DNA from: Candidatus Flexicrinis proximus
Lineage (GTDB): Bacteria > Chloroflexota > Anaerolineae > Aggregatilineales > Phototrophicaceae
Reading direction: 5' to 3'
DNA: 64,000 bases
Assembly: GCA_016712885.1 (NCBI GenBank)
Contig: JADJQF010000007.1
Location: forward strand, 114,548 to 178,547
Shown: positions 61,593-64,000 of the stretch, in pieces
Position numbering within the stretch: the first letter of the stretch is position 1
How the letters are laid out: each line of letters begins with the position of its first letter
Notes under the pieces: generated by a model
The model's input: the letters and a program-made list of their open reading frames with translations, nothing else
What the model was told of the DNA's origin: nothing
Database searches by the model: none
Translations under genes and position numbers: made by a program

Positions 61593-62690
61593 ATGGACGA
61601 CACGTTCGCGTTTATCATCCACCCGATCCAGATCAAGCGCGATGTGGAGCGTAAGTATCCGCTGCTGGGCAAGCTCCTGACCGAGCGGCAGATCAATTTC
61701 TTCTCGCGGTTCTTCCCCCCGGTGTACCTGAGCGAAATCCACGGCATCACCAGCGCGGCGACCGGCAAAGAGGTCAAGGGCTGGCTGATTGCCGCGCCGT
61801 ACACACCGCCGACGATGATGAGCCTGCCGGTGGAGGCGGTGTACAAGAAGATCGTCGCGTGCGGGCAGATGGCCGAAGAACTGGGCGCGCGAATCCTCGG
61901 GCTGGGCGCGTTCACCTCAGTGGTCGGCGATGCCGGCAAGACGATTGCCGACCGGCTGGAAATCCCGGTGACGACCGGCGACAGCTACACGATCGCAGTG
62001 GCGGTCGAGGCGCTGAGCGAAGCCGGGCGGATCATGGGCCACACGATCAGCGAGGCGACGGTGGCGGTGGTCGGCGCGACGGGCGCGATCGGCAAGACGT
62101 GCGCCGAAATCCTGGCGCGCAGCGCGGCCAAGCTGATCCTCGTCGGGAAACGCGAAGACGCGCTGCGGCAGGTGGCCGAGAAGTGCAGCGGGAGCGCGAC
62201 GGTGAGCGTCAGCACGGACATGGCCGCGATCTATCCCGCCGACCTGATCCTGACGGTGACGAGCGCGGTGCATGAGGTGATCCACCCCGAACACCTGAAG
62301 CCGGGCGCGGTGGTGTGCGACGTGGCCCGCCCGCGCGACGTGAGCAGGCAGGTAGCGGCGCTGCGCGACGACGTGCTGGTGATCGAAGGCGGGATGATCG
62401 ACGTGCCGGGGCCGGTCAACTTCAACTTCGACTTCGGCTTTCCGCCGGGGAAAGCGTACGCGTGCATGGCCGAAACGATCGCGCTGGCGCTGGAAGGGCG
62501 CTTCGAAGATTACACGATCGGCAAGGACATCAGCGCGGCGCAGGCAGACGAGATCCACGGGATCGCGCGGCGGCACGGGTTCCGGCTGTCGGGCTTCCGC
62601 AGCTTCGAAAAAGCGGTCAGCGAGCAGTCGATCGCCGAGACGCGCGAACGGGCGCAGAAGAACCTGAAGACGTGGAAGTCCCGCGGCTGA
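61593..62690 (+). CDS. Acyl-ACP reductase-like NAD(P)-binding protein
   Basis: 365 residues. The N-terminal third (FAFIIHPIQIKRDVERKYPL, YLSEIHGITSAATGKEVKGW) and the dinucleotide motif AVVGATGAIGKTCAEILARS, together with GARILGLGAFTSVVGDAGKT and GDSYTIAVAVEAL, resemble cyanobacterial long-chain acyl-ACP reductase, which makes fatty aldehydes. The tail (GVVCDVARPRDVS, FDFGFPPGKAYACMAETIAL) fits the same family. Whether the substrate is acyl-ACP is unproven; no aldehyde-deformylating oxygenase gene is next to it. Confidence 0.75.
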   Translation: MDDTFAFIIHPIQIKRDVERKYPLLGKLLTERQINFFSRFFPPVYLSEIHGITSAATGKEVKGWLIAAPYTPPTMMSLPVEAVYKKIVACGQMAEELGARILGLGAFTSVVGDAGKTIADRLEIPVTTGDSYTIAVAVEALSEAGRIMGHTISEATVAVVGATGAIGKTCAEILARSAAKLILVGKREDALRQVAEKCSGSATVSVSTDMAAIYPADLILTVTSAVHEVIHPEHLKPGAVVCDVARPRDVSRQVAALRDDVLVIEGGMIDVPGPVNFNFDFGFPPGKAYACMAETIALALEGRFEDYTIGKDISAAQADEIHGIARRHGFRLSGFRSFEKAVSEQSIAETRERAQKNLKTWKSRG

Positions 62691-62694
62691 ATGA

Positions 62695-62825
62695 CTTAGC
62701 GCGAATTGTGCACTTCGTTGGGGTGGGGCCCCTCGGCCGTTCGGAGGCGCTGCCTCCACACCTTCGCTGATGGCGATGCTCTGGGGTTCCCCGGTTAGCC
62801 TGGTCTAGAGTAACAGTGCCTCAAG
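62695..62825. repeat. Degenerate multi-hairpin repeat, copy R10
   Basis: Starts 5 bp after the stop of the preceding gene. Recognisable parts are GTGCACTTCGTTGGGGTG (end), GGAGGCGCTGCCTCC (hairpin), GATGGCGATG and GCTCTGGGGTTCCCC; the central stem is lost. Interpreted as an old copy of subtype I. Confidence 0.55.
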
Positions 62826-62910
62826 CTGCATTCAGACTTGGGCTATCTCGGGCATCGGGCCTTTGAGCGACTCGCCTTCGGGGGCGGCTCATACTGCCAA
62901 ACTCCAGACA

Positions 62911-62926
62911 AGTGACATTTGTCACT
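62911..62926. promoter_or_regulatory. Perfect 16 bp palindrome upstream of the hydrolase gene
   Basis: AGTGACATTTGTCACT is its own reverse complement except for the central TT pair. It lies about 175 bp before the start codon of the hydrolase, in an otherwise featureless gap (62826-63099) that also has an AT-rich TATATTAA stretch near 62938. Operator candidate; the regulator is unknown. Confidence 0.45.
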
Positions 62927-63099
62927 ATCCAGCGTGAATATATTAACGCAATAATTGGATGAGGTTGGTACGCAATACGCCCGAGCGCGTCTTGATCTGC
63001 GCAGTATTAGCGGCCCTGAAGACCCTGATACCTTTACAGACCTTAGGTGCGCCCACCAGCCATGGGAAGTGCCTTTTTGTCTGCAAAGGAGAAGGGATT

Positions 63100-64000
63100 A
63101 TGAAACGTCGCTTCATGTTACTCGTGGGTATCGGCTTGCTCTTGGTGTTGTCCTTCCCGCCATCGCTGGCAGCACAGGATGCAGCCGTTCCACCTCAGGG
63201 CGGCCTACGTCCCGACGCCCCGCCGTATGCGCTGCATGGCCCCTATTGGGTTGGCACGACGAGCGTTGTGATTGAAGGTGAACCTACTCCACAGGAGGTT
63301 CGCGTTTGGTATGCAGCCCTGAACTCCGAGGGCGCTGCGGAAGCGATCACGTATGTCATTGGTTGGGAAAAGTATCAGATGGATAGCAGTTCCGAGATCG
63401 CCGGGCACGCGCTCCTTGATGCCATGCCCGACCTGAACGCTGCGCCCTATCCGCTAGTCGTGTTTTCCCATGGGTGGGGCAGCGAAGATATCTTCTATGC
63501 CTGGTTAGTTGAACACCTCGCATCCTATGGCTTCGTAGTCATTGGGCCAGATCACCAGGAGTTCTCAGACGAGACCTCTTCCGACTTTGTCAGGACAACG
63601 GTTGACCGTCCGTATGCTATCACCCACACGATCGATTACGCGGCGACACTGACCGCACCTGATGGTGCGTTGGTCGGGTTGATCGACATGGAACGCATCG
63701 CTGTTACTGGGCAATCCTATGGCGGATATACGGCGCTTGCTGCTGCTGGTGCGCGGTATGACATGAACGCCTTCGCTGATCGTTGTGCGAGTCTGGCGCC
63801 GGATGATCCCGATCAATTTCTGTGTGTCTTTGCCAATTCACAAGCACAGATGGCCGAGTTGTCCGGACTTGATGCAGTTCCAGAAGGATTGTGGCCTTCC
63901 TCGGGTGATCCACGCGTGGACACGATCGTCACAATCGCGGGAGATTCTTATATGTTCGGCGAACAGGGACTGTTGGAAATAAGTATGCCCGTCCTGGCGA
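63100..64000 (+). CDS. Secreted alpha/beta hydrolase, PAF-acetylhydrolase/dienelactone-hydrolase-like (3' truncated by window edge)
   Basis: ATG 63100 with AAGGAGAAGGG upstream; 300 residues are seen and the frame is open at the right edge. Signal peptide MKRRFMLLVGIGLLLVLSF to about LAAQDA. The oxyanion region is LVVFSHGWGSED and the nucleophile elbow AVTGQSYGGYTALA (GxSxGG). GFVVIGPDHQEFSDETS fits the strand following the lid. Relatives include platelet-activating-factor acetylhydrolases, chlorophyllase-like and cutinase-like lipases. The substrate is not identifiable; histidine of the triad lies beyond the window. Confidence 0.83.
   Translation, partial: MKRRFMLLVGIGLLLVLSFPPSLAAQDAAVPPQGGLRPDAPPYALHGPYWVGTTSVVIEGEPTPQEVRVWYAALNSEGAAEAITYVIGWEKYQMDSSSEIAGHALLDAMPDLNAAPYPLVVFSHGWGSEDIFYAWLVEHLASYGFVVIGPDHQEFSDETSSDFVRTTVDRPYAITHTIDYAATLTAPDGALVGLIDMERIAVTGQSYGGYTALAAAGARYDMNAFADRCASLAPDDPDQFLCVFANSQAQMAELSGLDAVPEGLWPSSGDPRVDTIVTIAGDSYMFGEQGLLEISMPVLA

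Noticed and set aside
1..64000. tRNA, rRNA or CRISPR loci
   Set aside because: Visual search on both strands found no cloverleaf-like sequence with a CCA-type end, no rRNA motifs and no regularly spaced repeats; a tRNAscan run would settle the tRNA question.

Overview
The window is a 64 kb stretch of GC-rich bacterial chromosome with about 50 genes. It carries no rRNA, no tRNA that I could recognise, no CRISPR array, no transposase and no phage structural operon. The gene styles suggest a member of the Chloroflexota: a Rieske / b6f-like cytochrome b / dihaem cytochrome c operon, many secreted proteins with Thr-Pro linkers, an RbsABC-type sugar importer and LytR-CpsA-Psr and L,D-transpeptidase wall enzymes. 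This is an inference from gene content; no marker RNA is present to confirm it.

Layout. (1) 1-7.7 kb: a sugar-catabolic operon. It has the end of a shikimate-dehydrogenase-like gene, a GntR/UTRA regulator, a KDPG-type aldolase, a TIM-barrel epimerase, an RbsA-type ATPase, two RbsC-type permeases and a periplasmic-type binding protein. An inverted repeat overlaps the promoter after gntR. (2) 8.2-25 kb: a cell-surface island. It has a 2707-residue FG-GAP/Calx-beta giant, a beta-helix protein, three tandem phage-tail-collar (microcystin-dependent-protein-like) genes, a GNAT enzyme, a DUF6916-like protein, an orphan Tat-exported binding protein and a secreted hypothetical. (3) 25-43 kb: mixed functions. 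These are VanZ, a P1B-4-like metal ATPase, two DUF4287/DUF5655 paralogues, a histidine phosphatase, two large secreted proteins on the minus strand, phosphomannomutase, DUF1349, a beta-propeller protein, TadA and RNase D with a small partner. (4) 42.8-47.6 kb: Rieske, cytochrome b and cytochromes c. (5) 47.8-64 kb: TypA, DUF4230, LCP protein, an APH-fold kinase, a subtilisin, L,D-transpeptidase, RsmI, PPOX protein, PPK2, three GNAT domains in two genes, an acyl-ACP-reductase-like protein and a truncated alpha/beta hydrolase.

Two patterns cross the window. First, about ten copies of a 130-200 bp multi-hairpin repeat lie almost exactly at gene stop codons. Their stems change sequence from copy to copy but stay paired, two copies have flanking direct repeats, and three copies supply the stop codon of the neighbouring gene. 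I regard this as the most interesting signal here. Second, four secreted proteins (the giant, two minus-strand proteins and the subtilisin) end in the same roughly 150-residue domain, which may be a carbohydrate-binding or sorting module.

Caution: between 43.9 and 57 kb six conserved genes carry about nine single-base indels, mostly missing bases in short homopolymers, and 32.49-32.57 kb is an implausible G/C run. These look like sequence errors, so broken genes there are annotated as frameshifted CDS and not as pseudogenes.
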